DNA of 64,000 nucleotides from Symbiodinium natans (GCA_905221605.1 CAJNDS010000979.1:392001-456000); one strand, 5' to 3'; positions 19,745 through 31,072 are shown, counted from the stretch's first letter. Translations and numbers: made by a program. The notes: generated from the sequence alone by a model not told the origin.

Positions 19745-19834
19745 GAAGACAAGCCCCTCATTCGGAGCCGGGATGCCAATCGGCCCGGAACTCAGGGGGC
19801 GAGCCCGAGAAGTCGCGACAGTCCTACCTCCTAA
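19745..19834 (+). CDS. Putative exon, possibly C-terminal
   Basis: The array itself ends ...CCCTAAACAG and the frame opens at once: EDKPLIRSRDANRPGTQG, then SPRSRDSPTS and a TAA. Either a last exon or, if the GT at 19821 is a donor, an internal one. CCCTAAA lies on both sides. Confidence 0.45.
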   Translation, partial: EDKPLIRSRDANRPGTQGASPRSRDSPTS

Positions 19835-19848
19835 GCCTTGGGGGGGAC

Positions 19849-19936
19849 CTAAACCCTGAACCCTAAACCCTGAACCCTAAACCCTAAACCCTAAACCCTA
19901 AACCCTAAACCCTAAACCCTAAACCCTAAACCCTTT
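19849..19936 (+). repeat. Telomere-like CCCTAAA array
   Basis: About twelve units, the first few with CCCTGAA. Confidence 0.95.
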
Positions 19937-20000
19937 CGAGGCATTTGAACCGAAGGCACTTTAACTCGGCAGGCCCTGGCGGCTGTTTTTTATATCTTCC

Positions 20001-20064
20001 ATGATTGGGTTTAAGGGGATCATATTCAGGAATCTATTTCAGAGGGGTTTAAGGGCCATCCTTG
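20001..20064. mobile_element. Family G (introner-like) fragment
   Basis: Contains ATTGGGTTTAAGGGGATCAT, ATTCAGGAAT, CAGAGGGG and GGCCATCC in the same order as introns 10 and 12 of the protease gene. Other copies near 23306, 24708 and 43985. Confidence 0.5.
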
Positions 20065-20417
20065 TTTACTGTAGCTCCTGTTCGGAGAACATCCTAGGGT
20101 TTCGGGCCATTCCCGTTCGAACCCCGACTTGCACCATGAGCCCCGAACTCTCTTTGAACAGAGTTGTTTAGGGTTTAGGGTTTAGGGTTTAGGGTTCGGG
20201 TTTAGGGTCAGGATTGAGGATTTAGGTTTGGGGTTTTATGGCCGAGAGAGTTTTGTCCGGTACAGCTCTGGCAATTAAGTAGTGGCCCAGCGCACGTACC
20301 TCTACACCTTAAACCCTATCAACCCTAGACCCTACACCTTAGACCCTCTAAACCCTAGACCCTTAAACCCCCAAAACCCCAGACCCTACACCTTTAATCC
20401 CTATCAAACTCGAAACC

Positions 20418-20527
20418 TTGGGATGTTCCCCCTCATGCAAACAGTCCAAAAAAGGGATTGTAGTACCCCCTATTATGATCCCTAAGTATTCTTTTAAAGA
20501 CGGTTAGTATAAGAGGGAACATCCCAA
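20418..20527. mobile_element. Family E inverted-repeat element
   Basis: Arms TTGGGATGTTCCCCCTCATG and AGAGGGAACATCCCAA. Flanks TCGAAACC and CCGAAACC match at 7 of 8, consistent with an 8-bp duplication. Confidence 0.75.
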
Positions 20528-20557
20528 CCGAAACCCCAAACGTACTCTGCGTCTGAG

Positions 20558-20626
20558 TGGGGGCCTGGCAGGCCTTGCCCTTGCGGCTCAGGCAGGGCGG
20601 GCCCGTGCTCGATTTTTTGCCCGCTG
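20558..20626 (+). CDS. Putative exon, product unknown
   Basis: Between GCGTCTGAG and GTAGCT. Frame GGLAGLALAAQAGRARARFF. TTTAGGG repeats begin immediately right of the donor. The next stretch, 20660-21272, holds only degenerate units. Confidence 0.4.
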
Positions 20627-21272
20627 GTAGCTTAGGGTTTAGGGTTTAGGGTTTAGGAGATTCCCCCAAGTGCCCTTTTCTCAGCAGTAGCGTAGGTAAG
20701 CGATTTAACCTTCTTCGGGTATCATCATCCCTTTGCAGTTTGTACACGTGCCCCAACAAACTCCCATTCATGCGCCTTTCTTGTGACCATGAGACGGGGT
20801 ACTCGGAGTGAGGATTTTTTGAGTGGGTTTCTGCGGGAACCTCGGAGGTTATAGTCTGTCTTTGTGGAATCATGGGGCCTCCGAGCGGTTTAGGGTTTAA
20901 GGTTTAGGTTCTGCTTCAGGGTTTAGGGATAGTGGCTAGGGCCCTAAACCCTCAGTCCTAAACCCCTTTTCAGGGTAGAGTTTAAGGTCCGTGTTGGAGG
21001 GACCAATCATTTTTGTTTTTTTTGCCAAAATGGCAGCTTGTGTATTCTTAGGTTCCTGAGGGGAGGGAGCCTAGGCAACCCTATCACCCTAAACTGAACC
21101 CTGCGTACTAATCTAATGCCCTAATCCCTAAGCCTAAACCCTGAACCCTGAGTGGGATGTCCCCTGAATGGACACGATGCCATCCCTAGATCACGCCCAG
21201 ATATCATCCTAAAGGGTTTAAGGGTTTTCGCTGTAGGTCATCTTCTAACTTTCGAGCTTAGGGTTCAGGGCC

Positions 21273-21378
21273 TAAACCCCAAACCCCAAACCCCAAACCC
21301 CAAACCCCAAACCCCAAACCCCAAACCCCAAACCCCAAACCCCAAACCCTAAACCCTAAACCCTAAACCCTAAACCCT
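21273..21378 (+). repeat. Array switching from CCCCAAA to CCCTAAA
   Basis: About ten CCCCAAA (TTTGGGG-type) units followed by CCCTAAA units. Confidence 0.95.
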
Positions 21379-21385
21379 TCCACAG

Positions 21386-21460
21386 CCCTGCCAGGCAAGA
21401 AGGCCAAGCGCTGCTGCTTCGACAACCGTCAGCCAAGAGCCCCAGGCCTTCGGGGGAACG
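21386..21460 (+). CDS. Putative exon, product unknown
   Basis: Clean edges: CCCTTCCACAG on the left, GTCAGG on the right. Frame LPGKKAKRCCFDNRQPR, then APGLRGN. Strongly basic and cysteine-containing, with CCCTAAA left and TTTAGGG right. Confidence 0.5.
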
Positions 21461-21461
21461 G

Positions 21462-21566
21462 TCAGGGTTTAGGGTTTAGGTTTAGGGTTTAGGGTTGGGG
21501 TTTAGGGTTTAGGGTCTAGGGTTTAGGGTTTAGGGTTTAGGGTTTAGGGTTTAGGGTTTGGGGTGT
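21462..21566 (+). repeat. Telomere-like TTTAGGG array
   Basis: About fourteen units with minor variants. A second, more degenerate stretch lies at 21687-21800; the sequence between holds no frame I can support. Confidence 0.95.
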
Positions 21567-21824
21567 GCTGGAATGTGGCGCAGATGCTGTGAAGGTAAGG
21601 AGGCAGAATCGAGCTCGGCCTGCCTCCTCGCGGCCTCACCCTCGGCCCTCAGATTCGTTTCGGTTCAGGGCTGTGCAGGATGTGGTTTAGGGTTGAGGGT
21701 TCAGGGTTTAGGGTCCAGGGTTTAGGGTTCAGGGTTTAGGGTTCCAGGTTTAGGGCTTTGGGTTTTGGGTCTAGGGTCTAGGGTTTAGGGTTTAGGGCTG
21801 TGCAAAGGGCGACGGCGCCGGTTT

Positions 21825-21938
21825 CTAGGACCCGGAGTAGGCCCTTGTTTCCTTTGTTAGGGTTGGGGTTCCCTTATAACCACCCCTTAAAAACCGAAAA
21901 GGGTACCCTTTGTTTTCCTAGGCTATTCCAGGGTCTAG
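21825..21938. mobile_element. Family F inverted-repeat element
   Basis: Arms CTAGGACCCGGAGTAGGCCC and CTATTCCAGGGTCTAG. Left neighbour GTTT, right neighbour ATTT. Better duplications are seen at 53526 (GTTT twice) and 28504 (TGTA twice). Confidence 0.7.
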
Positions 21939-22125
21939 ATTTCGTCTTGGCATGCGTGATGTGGCCTCTCGTGGCCCCACGTGCTCTCATTTGGAGGCAG
22001 ACGACTCCTAGGAGCTCAGCGGAACCAAACTTGTGGCTTTGCAGGTGACGAATTTCCTGACGACAAGCTCGAAAGCTTCGTCCGGTGCGAAGAGCAGCCT
22101 TGTCCCGCTTGTGGAAGGCCATCGA

Positions 22126-22344
22126 CCCTAAACCCTAAACCCTAAACCCTAAACCCTAAACCCTAATTAAACTCTAAACCCTAAACCCTAAACCCTAAAC
22201 CCTAAACCCTAAACCCTAAACCCTAAACCCTAAACCCTAAACCCTAAACCCTAAACCCTAAACCCTAAACCCTAAACCCTAAACCCTAAACCCTAAACCC
22301 TAAACCCTAAACCCTAAACCCTAAACCCTAAACCCTAAACCCTA
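22126..22344 (+). repeat. Longest telomere-like CCCTAAA array
   Basis: About thirty-one units with one interruption (CCCTAATTAAACTCTAAA) near 22165. A second block follows at 22397-22470 after a 50-bp spacer. It is bounded by unique DNA on both sides. Confidence 0.95.
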
Positions 22345-22487
22345 GCCTGTTCCTTTGAGGGTTTAGGCCTAAACCTTACAGTGCCAGGATCCCAACCGAC
22401 CCTGAACCCTAAACCCTAAAACCTAAACCCTAAACCCTAAACCCTAAACCCTAAACCCTAAACCCCCCAAACCCTAAAACCTCCCAG

Positions 22488-22538
22488 GCCACCATCGACC
22501 CCAATCAAGTCCCCGAAGCCCACGCTAAAATCCCATAC
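22488..22538 (+). CDS. Putative exon, product unknown
   Basis: Between CCTCCCAG and GTCCCG, 17 codons, phase 0 at both ends. Frame ATIDPNQVPEAHAKIPY. It is phase-compatible with the island at 22686. Confidence 0.45.
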
Positions 22539-22685
22539 GTCCCGAGCTGTCTGAGCTCCTGATCAGTGATGTTACTTATTCCCAAAGTGCCTGGAAAGCC
22601 GATGTCCTAAATCTCTACAGCCCTAAACCCTAAATCCTAAACCCGAAATCCCTAAACCCTGAACTCCAAACAAAAATGCGCACAG

Positions 22686-22744
22686 GCGCTGGTCCAAGTG
22701 CCGCCAGCAGAGAGCCGGCAGATTCAGGCAGAGGGCTTTCAAGG
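22686..22744 (+). CDS. Putative exon, product unknown
   Basis: Between TGCGCACAG and GTGGAA. Frame ALVQVPPAESRQIQAEGF. It would follow 22488-22538 in frame. Confidence 0.45.
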
Positions 22745-22794
22745 GTGGAAGCATGCTTACCACACGAAGCATACTGTATGGCATACGGTATGTT

Positions 22795-23225
22795 ATAATA
22801 TATATATATATATATATGTATACTTTGTTTTATGTACATAATTCATATCTGGCTCATATATACATGTGACAGGTGTATATTTGTATGCATTTCCTTATTT
22901 GTTTCATTCAGCATATATATATATATGTATATACATATACATATGTAGCTACACAGAAACTAGGTTGAACACATACTATGTTGTTCAGATGTATAGTTCG
23001 TATATATATATACATATATATATATATGTATATAGTTATGTATGTGTATATGTATATATATATATATATATATATGAATGCATTCATGTGTGTATATATA
23101 TATATGCATGTGTATATATATACATATACATTTCTATATATATATATATATATATATCATTTGCATACATATTATTTCTTTAGTTTCTCTTTTTTTATTT
23201 CATTCAATATATATATATATATACA
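22795..23225. repeat. Extended AT microsatellite region
   Basis: Repeated (TA)n blocks with GTGTATATG interruptions. Two open frames of about 90-105 codons here are Tyr/Ile strings and not genes. Confidence 0.9.
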
Positions 23226-23305
23226 GAATATTGATGAACTAGCTTAGATATATCGGAGGACATTGCAAGCCCTGATACAGGACTCTAAACAAGGAAGGTT
23301 ATTTT

Positions 23306-23372
23306 AGTCATTCCCTCGTTGGGTTCAAGAGGATCATATTCAGGAATGTTTTCGGAGTTTAGAGGGCCAAGC
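23306..23372. mobile_element. Family G (introner-like) fragment
   Basis: CGTTGGGTTCAAGAGGATCA, ATTCAGGAATG and GAGGGCCAAGC match the order seen in protease introns 10 and 12. The region 23380-23750 beyond it shows no supportable gene. Confidence 0.45.
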
Positions 23373-23989
23373 TAGTAAAGAATTGGCACGGGTTCCCAGT
23401 GAACACGAACCTCTTTCCAAAATGTTCTTCTCGGTCATGATCCCTTACTTCCCCCTCCTCCCCTTTTTCCCCTTTCCAGAGACACACCCCATTGCCCAAG
23501 ACACGCTGTAGGCGAGGACCCATTACTGGAGAAATGGCGTGCGGGCGCCCAGTAATCCGGCTTTGGGAAGGAGGTCCGACGTTCGAGGGCTTGGGGCTTG
23601 GAAGCTTGAGGGTTGGTTGGGGTACCCAAAATAAGTCCAGGACCCCTCAGGTAAGGAATGTACCTCGAGTCATATTAGAGATCCCTATATAGATGAAAGG
23701 TCGGCTGAGGCGGCACCCAGAGGTCCTCAAGCCAGTCAGCTCGTCTGGGTTCAGGGTTTTGGGTTAGGGTTTAGGGTTTAGGGTTTAGGGTTTAGGGTTT
23801 AGGGTTTAGGGTTTAGGGTTCAGGGTTTCAAATATACTGGAAGGGCCTTAATAATTAGATGAGGGCTTTGCAGGGTCACAAAAGTGCAATTGTATAGGGA
23901 CCCCAAGGGAATACTGTTAGTAATTCTTCCGACCCCTCTACTACCCCAGCACGGTCCCTTAGCTTGCTGTTCCTTAGCAAGAACCCTTT

Positions 23990-24080
23990 TAAACCCTAAA
24001 CCCTAAACCCTAAACCCCAAACCCCAAACCCTAAACCCTAAACCCTAAACCCTAAACCCTAAACCCTAAACCCTAAACCT
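23990..24080 (+). repeat. Telomere-like CCCTAAA array
   Basis: About twelve units, two of them CCCCAAA. Left flank of the exon-like island at 24096. Confidence 0.95.
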
Positions 24081-24095
24081 TTGGTCCTTCGCCAG

Positions 24096-24128
24096 GGTCT
24101 GAGATGGAGGTCGTCGCGTCTGGCAATG
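24096..24128 (+). CDS. Putative 33-nt exon
   Basis: Left edge CCTTCGCCAG, right edge GTAAGA, both close to consensus. Frame SEMEVVASGN. Confidence 0.45.
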
Positions 24129-24360
24129 GTAAGACGAAAACGCGATGACAAAAGGGGCGACGCCAGGGTTGGGTGTAGGGTGTCTCGGGAGCCTGTGAAT
24201 GATGTTTACCGACTTGGCCCCCTCAGAATCAATCCCTAGGAGTATAGCATAAACTCAGAAGGCAAGACCAACCCTAAACCCTACACCCTAAACACTAAGA
24301 CCCAGGACCCTAAACCCTAAACCCTACACCCTAAGAAAAAATGAGGGAAGCACCCAGCAG

Positions 24361-24420
24361 CGCAGAATGTGCAGTGCCACGGACTTCGAGGAACGCGGCG
24401 GCCGGCCTTCTGCTAAGTTC
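24361..24420 (+). CDS. Putative exon, product unknown
   Basis: After CACCCAGCAG the frame reads RRMCSATDFEERGGRPSAKF; a GT follows at 24421, and the frame stays open to the TTTAGGG array. CCCTAAA-type repeats on the left. Confidence 0.45.
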
Positions 24421-25895
24421 GTGGAACCTCCTGAGTTGGGGTTTAGGGTTTGGGGTTTAGGGTTTAGGGTTTAGGGTCCAAGCCAACCCACATCGTAATT
24501 TGCAGGAGTTAGCGGTGCCCATTGGGCCGCACAGTTCGCAAAGGGGCACATCCTTCACCCCCCATACTTCTTCCCCCACGCACGTGGATTTGCCTTGGCA
24601 AGCTACCGAAGAACATCCAACCAACTAAGCCCATTGACTACGCGGCTCCAAACCCAAAGTGGCAGCTGTCTGAGCAGGGCTCGCAGATGGGATCCTTATG
24701 TGAAGGGTGTTTTCCTTCGTTGGGTTGAAGAGCATCTTATGTAGGAGTACCTTTTCAGAGGGTTGAAGAGTTGAAGGAGGCCAAGCTAACAAAGACCGGA
24801 CCAGGGACCCGAGTTGAGAGAACTAGGCCAATCACCAGAACAATGTGACAGAACAGGTGCCCGGACGTGAAAGAGGGACTCTGAATGTAGCCTGCTACAT
24901 CCATGAGAAGGCCCAGCTCAGGGTAATGCCCATGTTTCCCATGAACCCTATAAGCCTGGGGCAACCAACCGCAGCAGATCATGGCCACCGAAATGCCGCA
25001 ACTCAAGCGCGCCATCAGCATCTGCTGTCAGTGGCTTCATGCATCCGAGTGGGGCTTTCCTAGCGCCCCAGCCCACATCACACGTTGCCTGGGATGTAAC
25101 TTGCAGGCACAAGACAGGTCATGAACTGGAACCTAGTGTACCAGCGACCACACGATGTCCCCCTGTAAGCCAGTATTCGAAGTACTGCGTTATGTCATGC
25201 GTCATGTTTGTGTGCGGTGAAGCATGCAAGCAAGTCGAGCAGTGACAAGGCGGTTACAGTGCTTTCGGTGCAAGGTTTCCAGGTCTAGGGTTTAAGGTAG
25301 GATATGAACGAGTGTAGGGCTTATGACAATGAGATTGACGCAATGCACGATGCCCAAGTCTGTAGTCTCATGACATGTGTAGCTTGAGAGCCTGTGTGTT
25401 TGGTGTGTTTGCAAGTGTCCGCGGTCCCAAGACACCCTGAAAGCCGCAGGGATGGCGTAGGAGTGGGGGGACAGCAGGCTGCCCTTAAGACGAAGCCCTA
25501 AACCCCTAACCTTAAACCCAAAACCCTAGACCTTAAACTGCATCTGCATCTACCTGGTAGAGCTAACAGCCAAAGCTGAAGAGGCCAGCTGTTTCGGACT
25601 CCTGCCACTCCCGCATGGACCATGAACACATGTGAGCCGCACTACTATTTCTCCGGGGCACGCAGATGTCCCCTGTTTCGCTCATAAACCCATAAACCTA
25701 ATGAAGCCGACAGAAAGGCACACTCTCATTTCTTGGTTTGCTGGACCTGGATTCGGGTCGGGGCTGTAAGGTGTTGGATCTGAGGTTGAGAAGGCTCCCA
25801 TGAAGCCACGCAGTCGCCGTGAACTGGAAACTCCGCGCGAAGCCACAATCTCGAAGCCCCAAGCCCTATTGTGTACGAAGCCCTCGCCTCCTCAA
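24421..25895. other. Largely unique stretch, function unclear
   Basis: TTTAGGG units at 24440-24478 and a family G copy about 24708-24795 (CGTTGGGTTGAAGAGCATC...CAGAGGG). Overlapping open frames near 24755-25063 on both strands (up to 88 codons) have no motif I recognise. A family G copy suggests an intron, so exons may flank it. Confidence 0.4.
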
Positions 25896-25899
25896 CCTT

Positions 25900-26008
25900 A
25901 ACCCCTAAACCCTAAACCCTACACCCTAAACCCTAAACCCTAAGCCTAAACCCTAAACCCTAAACCCTGAACCCTAAACCCTAAACCCTAAACCCTAAAC
26001 CCTAAACC
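25900..26008 (+). repeat. Telomere-like CCCTAAA array
   Basis: About fifteen units with a few variants (CCCTGAA, CCTACACC). Confidence 0.95.
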
Positions 26009-26020
26009 TCTCTTTTCGAG

Positions 26021-26088
26021 GCTGGACGACTATGGCCTGGTGGTTTCTACTGCTGCTGCTGGCCGAGGAGGCACCTCCCTACTAATGG
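26021..26088 (+). CDS. Putative exon, product unknown
   Basis: Left edge CCTCTCTTTTCGAG has a pyrimidine tract. Frame LDDYGLVVSTAAAGRGGTSL, then LM, ending at GTTTAGGG, so the first repeat unit itself supplies the GT. CCCTAAA left, TTTAGGG right. Confidence 0.5.
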
Positions 26089-26363
26089 GTTTAGGGTTTA
26101 AGGTTTAGGGTTTAGGGTTTAGGGTAAAAATGTTCTCCTCATTAAGGGTAATATAGGGATTATGATTTTTTTTATTCTTTTGCGGTTCTTTAAGCAAATA
26201 GTAGCTCCTCGTGTACCCCCCTGAACCCTAAACCCTGGGTTAGCCTTTTGGGGTGTGCATCGGGACCTGAATGACTTGAGGTGCATTCCTTACAGTACTT
26301 GAGGGTTATGGCTTCAGTTTAGAACGATGTAAGGTTCCTTAACAATGATAACACGATGGAAGC

Positions 26364-26475
26364 TACCCAAAGAGCCCGATACCACTTAATTAAGGAAGAT
26401 TCCTGAAATCAAACTACGGATCCCTTCTTAATGTAAGGTATGTTCCTTAATTAAGGAGTGTTGGGCTCTCTGGGT
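26364..26475. mobile_element. Family D inverted-repeat element
   Basis: Arms ACCCAAAGAGCCCGATACC and GGAGTGTTGGGCTCTCTGGGT. A family H arm lies before it at about 26130-26215. Confidence 0.75.
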
Positions 26476-26711
26476 ATATACTTAGTCAAGGGTGTACTGC
26501 ACTGGTGTTTGGGGTAGGCCAACTCCGCGAGTGGAGAGCCGAAGACAGTGGAGGTACGTCAAAGGACCACACGCCCTGAAAGCCAAAAAGTCAATTTTGG
26601 TCTAGGAGTCCAGGAAAAGTTCTTTATCCCCCTGCAGTTCCCAAGAAGGGCAACGTGAAGGTGCACTTTTGGGTTTAGGGTTTATAGGGCTTAGGGGCCA
26701 CTGTTTATAAC

Positions 26712-26809
26712 TTGGGATGTTCCCCCTCATTCTGACAGTCCTCAGTAGGATGTTTAATAGGCACTATAATCCCTATGAAGGACTGTTAGTATAAGGGGGA
26801 ACATCCCAA
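26712..26809. mobile_element. Family E inverted-repeat element
   Basis: Arms TTGGGATGTTCCCCCTCATT and AAGGGGGAACATCCCAA. Its right end joins a CCCTAAA array directly. No clear target duplication. Confidence 0.75.
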
Positions 26810-27015
26810 CCCTAAACCCTAGACCCTAAACCCTAAACCCTAAACCCTAGACCCTAAACCCTAAACCCCAAACCCTAAACCCCAAACCCCAAACCCGAAA
26901 CCCTAAACCCTAAACCCTAAACCCTAAACCCTAAACCCTAAACCCTAAACCCTAAACCCTAAACCCCAAACCCCAAACCCCAACCCCTAAACCCTAAACC
27001 CTGAACCCTAAACCT
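26810..27015 (+). repeat. Telomere-like CCCTAAA array with CCCCAAA variants
   Basis: About twenty-eight units of mixed CCCTAAA, CCCCAAA and CCCGAAA. Confidence 0.95.
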
Positions 27016-28018
27016 ACTAAGGATATAAGGGGGGACATCCCAACTTATAGCCTTCTTGGCGGGGGGAGGGGGGGGGCTGGTAGGTGCCGATCCATGCCGA
27101 ACGCCAAGCACCGGATGGTGCCGAGGTGGACGGGACCTTGGCACAGAAGTTTCGAGCTTCATGTAATGATGTCCCTTTTTGGGGAGGGGGAGGGGGGGGG
27201 GGGGCTTTGCAGAGCTATGCCCTAAACCCTAAACCCCAAACCCTAAACCCTAAACCCTAAACCCTAAACCCTAAACCCTAAACCCTAAACCCTAACAAAG
27301 TGCGCTTGCCACCTGTCCCGGAAAGTTAAACGCTTCCCCCAGCAGAAGGGAGTCATACTAACAGTCCTTAAGCTGGGTTTTGGAGTACTATACTTAAATA
27401 CTTTTCTTGGTTCTGGGTTCCTATTATCGCTACTTATACCTAAAAAGTATATACTTTTTTTCCAGTGTCTGCTCCAAAGTAGGGTAATAGGGCTTCTAGC
27501 ATCCCCCACTACAATCCCTATTCTGGACTCTTAGTATAAGGGGGGAACATCCCAAAGCCTGCCGATTCAAACCTTTCAGCCCCCAGTATTCGGAACCCTC
27601 AGCGCGGACTCTTCCGACTCTGCGAAGATTCGGCGAAGATACCAACAAACTCCATCAGCCGGCAGGAAAGCTCTCCAACATTGCTATACCTCAAACTTCC
27701 CCGAACCTTACAAGACCTCACAAGCCTCAAACTTGAACCCTCAGCTCTGGACCTTGCTCCTGAGATCCCAAGCCTCCAGCTAGATGCTGCAAAAAGGAGC
27801 CCTCCTTGGGACCTGCATACTTGCGAAAGATGAACATACCCAGATATCAAGGTATCTCCATGTCTCTGAGGGTATGTATGCTACACTACTGCTAACCCTG
27901 AAACCAAAAACCGTAAACCTACAACCCCCTACAACCCCCCGACAAGCCCTTATCAGCCCACCCTGAGCCCCTCACCCCTCTACAACCCCGACAGGCCCTT
28001 ACGAGCTTAACCTACACC
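27016..28018. other. Broken family E copies, arrays, unique sequence
   Basis: A family E end at 27020-27047, poly-G runs (27061-27075, 27181-27203), an array at 27217-27296 and a disrupted family E copy at about 27358-27556. The unique part 27560-28010 has no frame I can support. Confidence 0.5.
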
Positions 28019-28145
28019 CTAAGCCCCTAAACCCTAAACCCTAAACCCCTAAACCCTAAACCCTAAACCCTAAACCCTAAACCCTAAACCCTAAACCCTA
28101 AACCCTAAGCCCTAAGCCCCTAAACCCTAACCCCTAAACCCCTAA
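28019..28145 (+). repeat. Telomere-like CCCTAAA array
   Basis: About seventeen units including CCCCTAAA and CCCTAAG variants. Confidence 0.95.
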
Positions 28146-28147
28146 AG

Positions 28148-28244
28148 CCTCTTCGGGACGGGTTCGGAGGGAAAGCCGAGGTCAGCGCCTGCTTCTTCGC
28201 GTATGCGCTGAAGCTCGACATGCCAGGGTCCAGCCATGAACTCG
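28148..28244 (+). CDS. Putative exon, product unknown
   Basis: Starts after the repeat end CCTAAAG. The frame reads DGFGGKAEVSACFFAYALKL and continues DMPGSSHEL; donor GTGATT. One of the most protein-like islands. CCCTAAA left, TTTAGGG (28258-28295) right. Confidence 0.5.
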
Positions 28245-28503
28245 GTGATTCTCGGTTTTGGGGTTTAGGGTTTAGGGTTTAGGGTTTAGGGTTGAGCAAA
28301 ATGCGGCTTTGCCGCATTTTGGGCTCGGATGGTTTCGTTTCGTGCGTCCGTTTTGAGGGGATTTCAAGTTCGTGGCGTTCCAAATCTAGGAGTGCTCTAG
28401 TCTGGTGCACCCTAAACCCTAAACCCTACACCCTCAACAAAACACACTTCCGGACCACTCCGAAGAGCAGAAACAGGAGCACTTCAAGAGGACGCCTACT
28501 GTA

Positions 28504-28616
28504 CTAGGATGCCCGGTAGTACCCTTATTCCCTTTTTGGGGGGTTTAGGTTCCCCTATAAACCCCTTTAAGCAAAAAAGGGCACCCTTTTTAAGCCTAGG
28601 TTACTGGGCAGCCTAG
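28504..28616. mobile_element. Family F element with TGTA duplication
   Basis: Arms CTAGGATGCCCGGTAGTACC and GGTTACTGGGCAGCCTAG. TGTA stands on both sides (28500-28503, 28617-28620). The inner CCCTTTTT/AAAAAGGG stem is shared with family A. Confidence 0.7.
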
Positions 28617-28716
28617 TGTAGGGTTTCGATTAGACATGTTGTTTGTGATAAGCGGTCGGACGGAGAGGCTGTAGAGACACTAAAACCTTGACCTCCCCTT
28701 CCGCACAGCAACATTT

Positions 28717-28826
28717 CCCAGAGGGCCCAATACCCCTTGATTGAGGAGTATACCTTAAATTATAGAGGGATCCTTAACATGATTTAAGGAATATTCCTTA
28801 TTTAAGGGGTACTGGGCTCTTTGGGT
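28717..28826. mobile_element. Family D inverted-repeat element
   Basis: Arms TCCCAGAGGGCCCAATACCC and GGGTACTGGGCTCTTTGGGT, with TTAAATTATAGAGGGATCC inside. Confidence 0.8.
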
Positions 28827-28972
28827 GCCCCAAATGTTTCAGTCAAGGGGTCAAAAGGCTCCCTTACTACTCCGGATTTTCCAAGTTTCAGTTGGTTGGG
28901 GAAGGGGGTGTACTACTGTAGTCAGTCCCATTAGACCAAAAAGAGTACCCGTTTTTGGGGTTCGGGGTGTAC

Positions 28973-29117
28973 TAAACCCTAAACCCTAAACCCTAAACCC
29001 TAAACCCTAAACCCTAAACCCTAAACCCTAAACCCTAAACCCTAAACCCTAAACCCTAAACCTAAACCCTAAACCCTAAACCCTAAACCCTAAGCCCTAA
29101 GCCCTAAGCCCTAAACC
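28973..29117 (+). repeat. Telomere-like CCCTAAA array
   Basis: About twenty units, ending in CCCTAAG variants. Confidence 0.95.
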
Positions 29118-31072
29118 CAGTTTAGCGCGCAGGGTTAGGCATTGAGAGTTCATGATGCGACCTCAACGGCTGTGAATTCTCAAAGGCCTGGGTTTCTGGA
29201 CCCCTAAACTGCCAAAATAGATCATTCCCCTTATCACTCCCTCCATAATGCACTTGTGAGCTCCCGTAGTAGTAAGTTCCCATTTCTGATGAACTATGCC
29301 CTAAACCCTTACAAACCCTACGTGAGTTGTCTTTTGTTCCTTCAAAGCTTGGCTCCTGCTACTCTGGCAACTTACCCTGCATCCCAGACACGATGGTAGG
29401 GTCCAGGGCTTTGGCAGGTTTCAGTCTTTTTGGGTTTGGGGTTTGGGGTTCAGGGTTTCCGAGATCTGGCTACAGGTATGCGGTCCTAGGTGCTCCCTCC
29501 AATCTGGATCTGAGGCTTCTTGAGGAGTAATAGGTTTTGCTAAGCGTAGGGACTGCCGAACGGTAGGTAGACCTTTCGTGGGTCTTTCCCATAAATAGGA
29601 ATGCCCCGATTACGCCCCAGAAGAGTGCAATCCTTAATAGAGGACCCCTTCCCAAACAAGAAACAACAACAAACGCAAGTACAACCCTATATGCCCTATT
29701 TCCTCCCAAAAGAGTGCATTCCTCAAGAGAGGACGCCCCCCCCCCCCCAAAAAAAAAAAAAAAATGATAGCTAGTACAACCCTCTATCTTCGGCTTTGGC
29801 CCTAAACCCTAAACCCTAAACCCTAATCGCCCGTGCATCTGAGGCCACCACACGATCCGAGCTTCCGACTTCCAGCAGAAGGCTCCTGCGCAGTGTGAGG
29901 GTTTAGGGATTAGGCACCCAACCAGTCTACGAAACAGTTGGGGTTCAGGGTTTAGGATTTGGGATTCAGGGTTCAGGGTTCAGGGTTTAGGGTTCAGGGT
30001 TTAGGGTTTATAAGGTGGAGGGGAGGGTTCAGGGTTTCATTTAGAAATCTTTTTGACTTAGTGAGTAGGGCTATGGGCATTTCTAAGAGGCTTTCTGGGG
30101 GACACGAAGTAGACTTACTGAGTCAAAAGATCTTCCAAGTAGGGTTTAAGGGTTAGGTTGTAGGGTTTAGGCTTTTTTGGGGTTTATGAGGTTGGGCGTT
30201 TAGGGCTTTAGGGATTTAGGGCTTGGTTTATAGGCTTTAGGGGGTCTGTAGGATTTAGGGGTTTGGGGTTTATATTTTTCGGGTTTGGTATTTCAGGGTT
30301 TAGAGTTTGTGGGTTTGGGGTTTATAGGGTTAGGGGTTGACAGGTTTTAGGGTTTATACGGTTCAGTGTTTAGGGTGTTCCCCCTTAATGATACCCATTT
30401 TTTAAAGGTATTTTCCTGGAAGGTAGTTTTCTGGGCCACTGGGTCCTGTCTGAAAAGAGAGCCCTAAACCCTAAACCCTAAACCCTAAACCCTAAACCCT
30501 AAGCCCCAAACCCCAAACCCCAAACCCTAAACCCTAAACCCTAAACCCTAAACCCTAAACCCCAACCCTAAGCCCTAAGCCCCAAGCCTGGGTTTTGTGG
30601 GAGCGGCTGCCACTTGGATTAGGCCGAGGGGGTGCGCGTATATGGAGCGCAGGGGTCCCGGACGATTGTCCAATTTGCTTCGAGGCAGTTTGCGCATCGT
30701 TGTAGATCTTGCAAATGCGGAGATTCATGGAAGACGGTGTCTGTTCCCGAGCCACAAAGAATAAGCACGACAAGTGCTGAGGGAACCAGGAACAGCAAAA
30801 GTCCATGTCCCACAGTTCTTTAAATTTGGCTTGAAAACCGGCAAAAACCCCAGGATCCCACTATCTCTTCGATAGGGAATACTACACCTTACCAAGAATA
30901 AAGGATCCGCGTATGACTAAGGGTATATTCCTTAAATTCAAGGGCAGTTGGCTCTTTGGGAAGAACAACGGCCCTAAACCCTAAACCCTACACCCTAAAC
31001 CCTAAACCCTAAACCCTAAACCCTAAACCCTAAACCCTAAACCCTAAACCCTAATCCTTCCGCGCCCCTTAG
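29118..31072. other. Mixed unique sequence and arrays
   Basis: Arrays at 29802-29826, 30462-30581 and 30972-31053; TTTAGGG-type degenerate repeats across 29940-30380; a C/A homopolymer at 29734-29764. A 63-codon frame at 30632-30823 (with HRCRSCKCGDSW) is protein-like but unassigned. A short island at 29847-29890 (TTRSELPTSSRRLL) also sits between opposed arrays. Confidence 0.4.

Noticed and set aside
21020-21045. GCCAAAATGGCAGC as a possible dinoflagellate spliced-leader remnant
   Set aside because: Only the palindromic GCCAAAATGGC core fits the known leader; flanking bases do not match on either strand. No other leader-like site was found.
22126-22344. Possible chromosome end at the longest CCCTAAA array
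   Set aside because: Unique sequence with exon-like islands continues on both sides, and arrays of both orientations occur throughout, so this is interstitial.
22866-23247. 105- and 89-codon frames rich in Tyr/Ile/Val
   Set aside because: Direct translation of the (TATA)n microsatellite.
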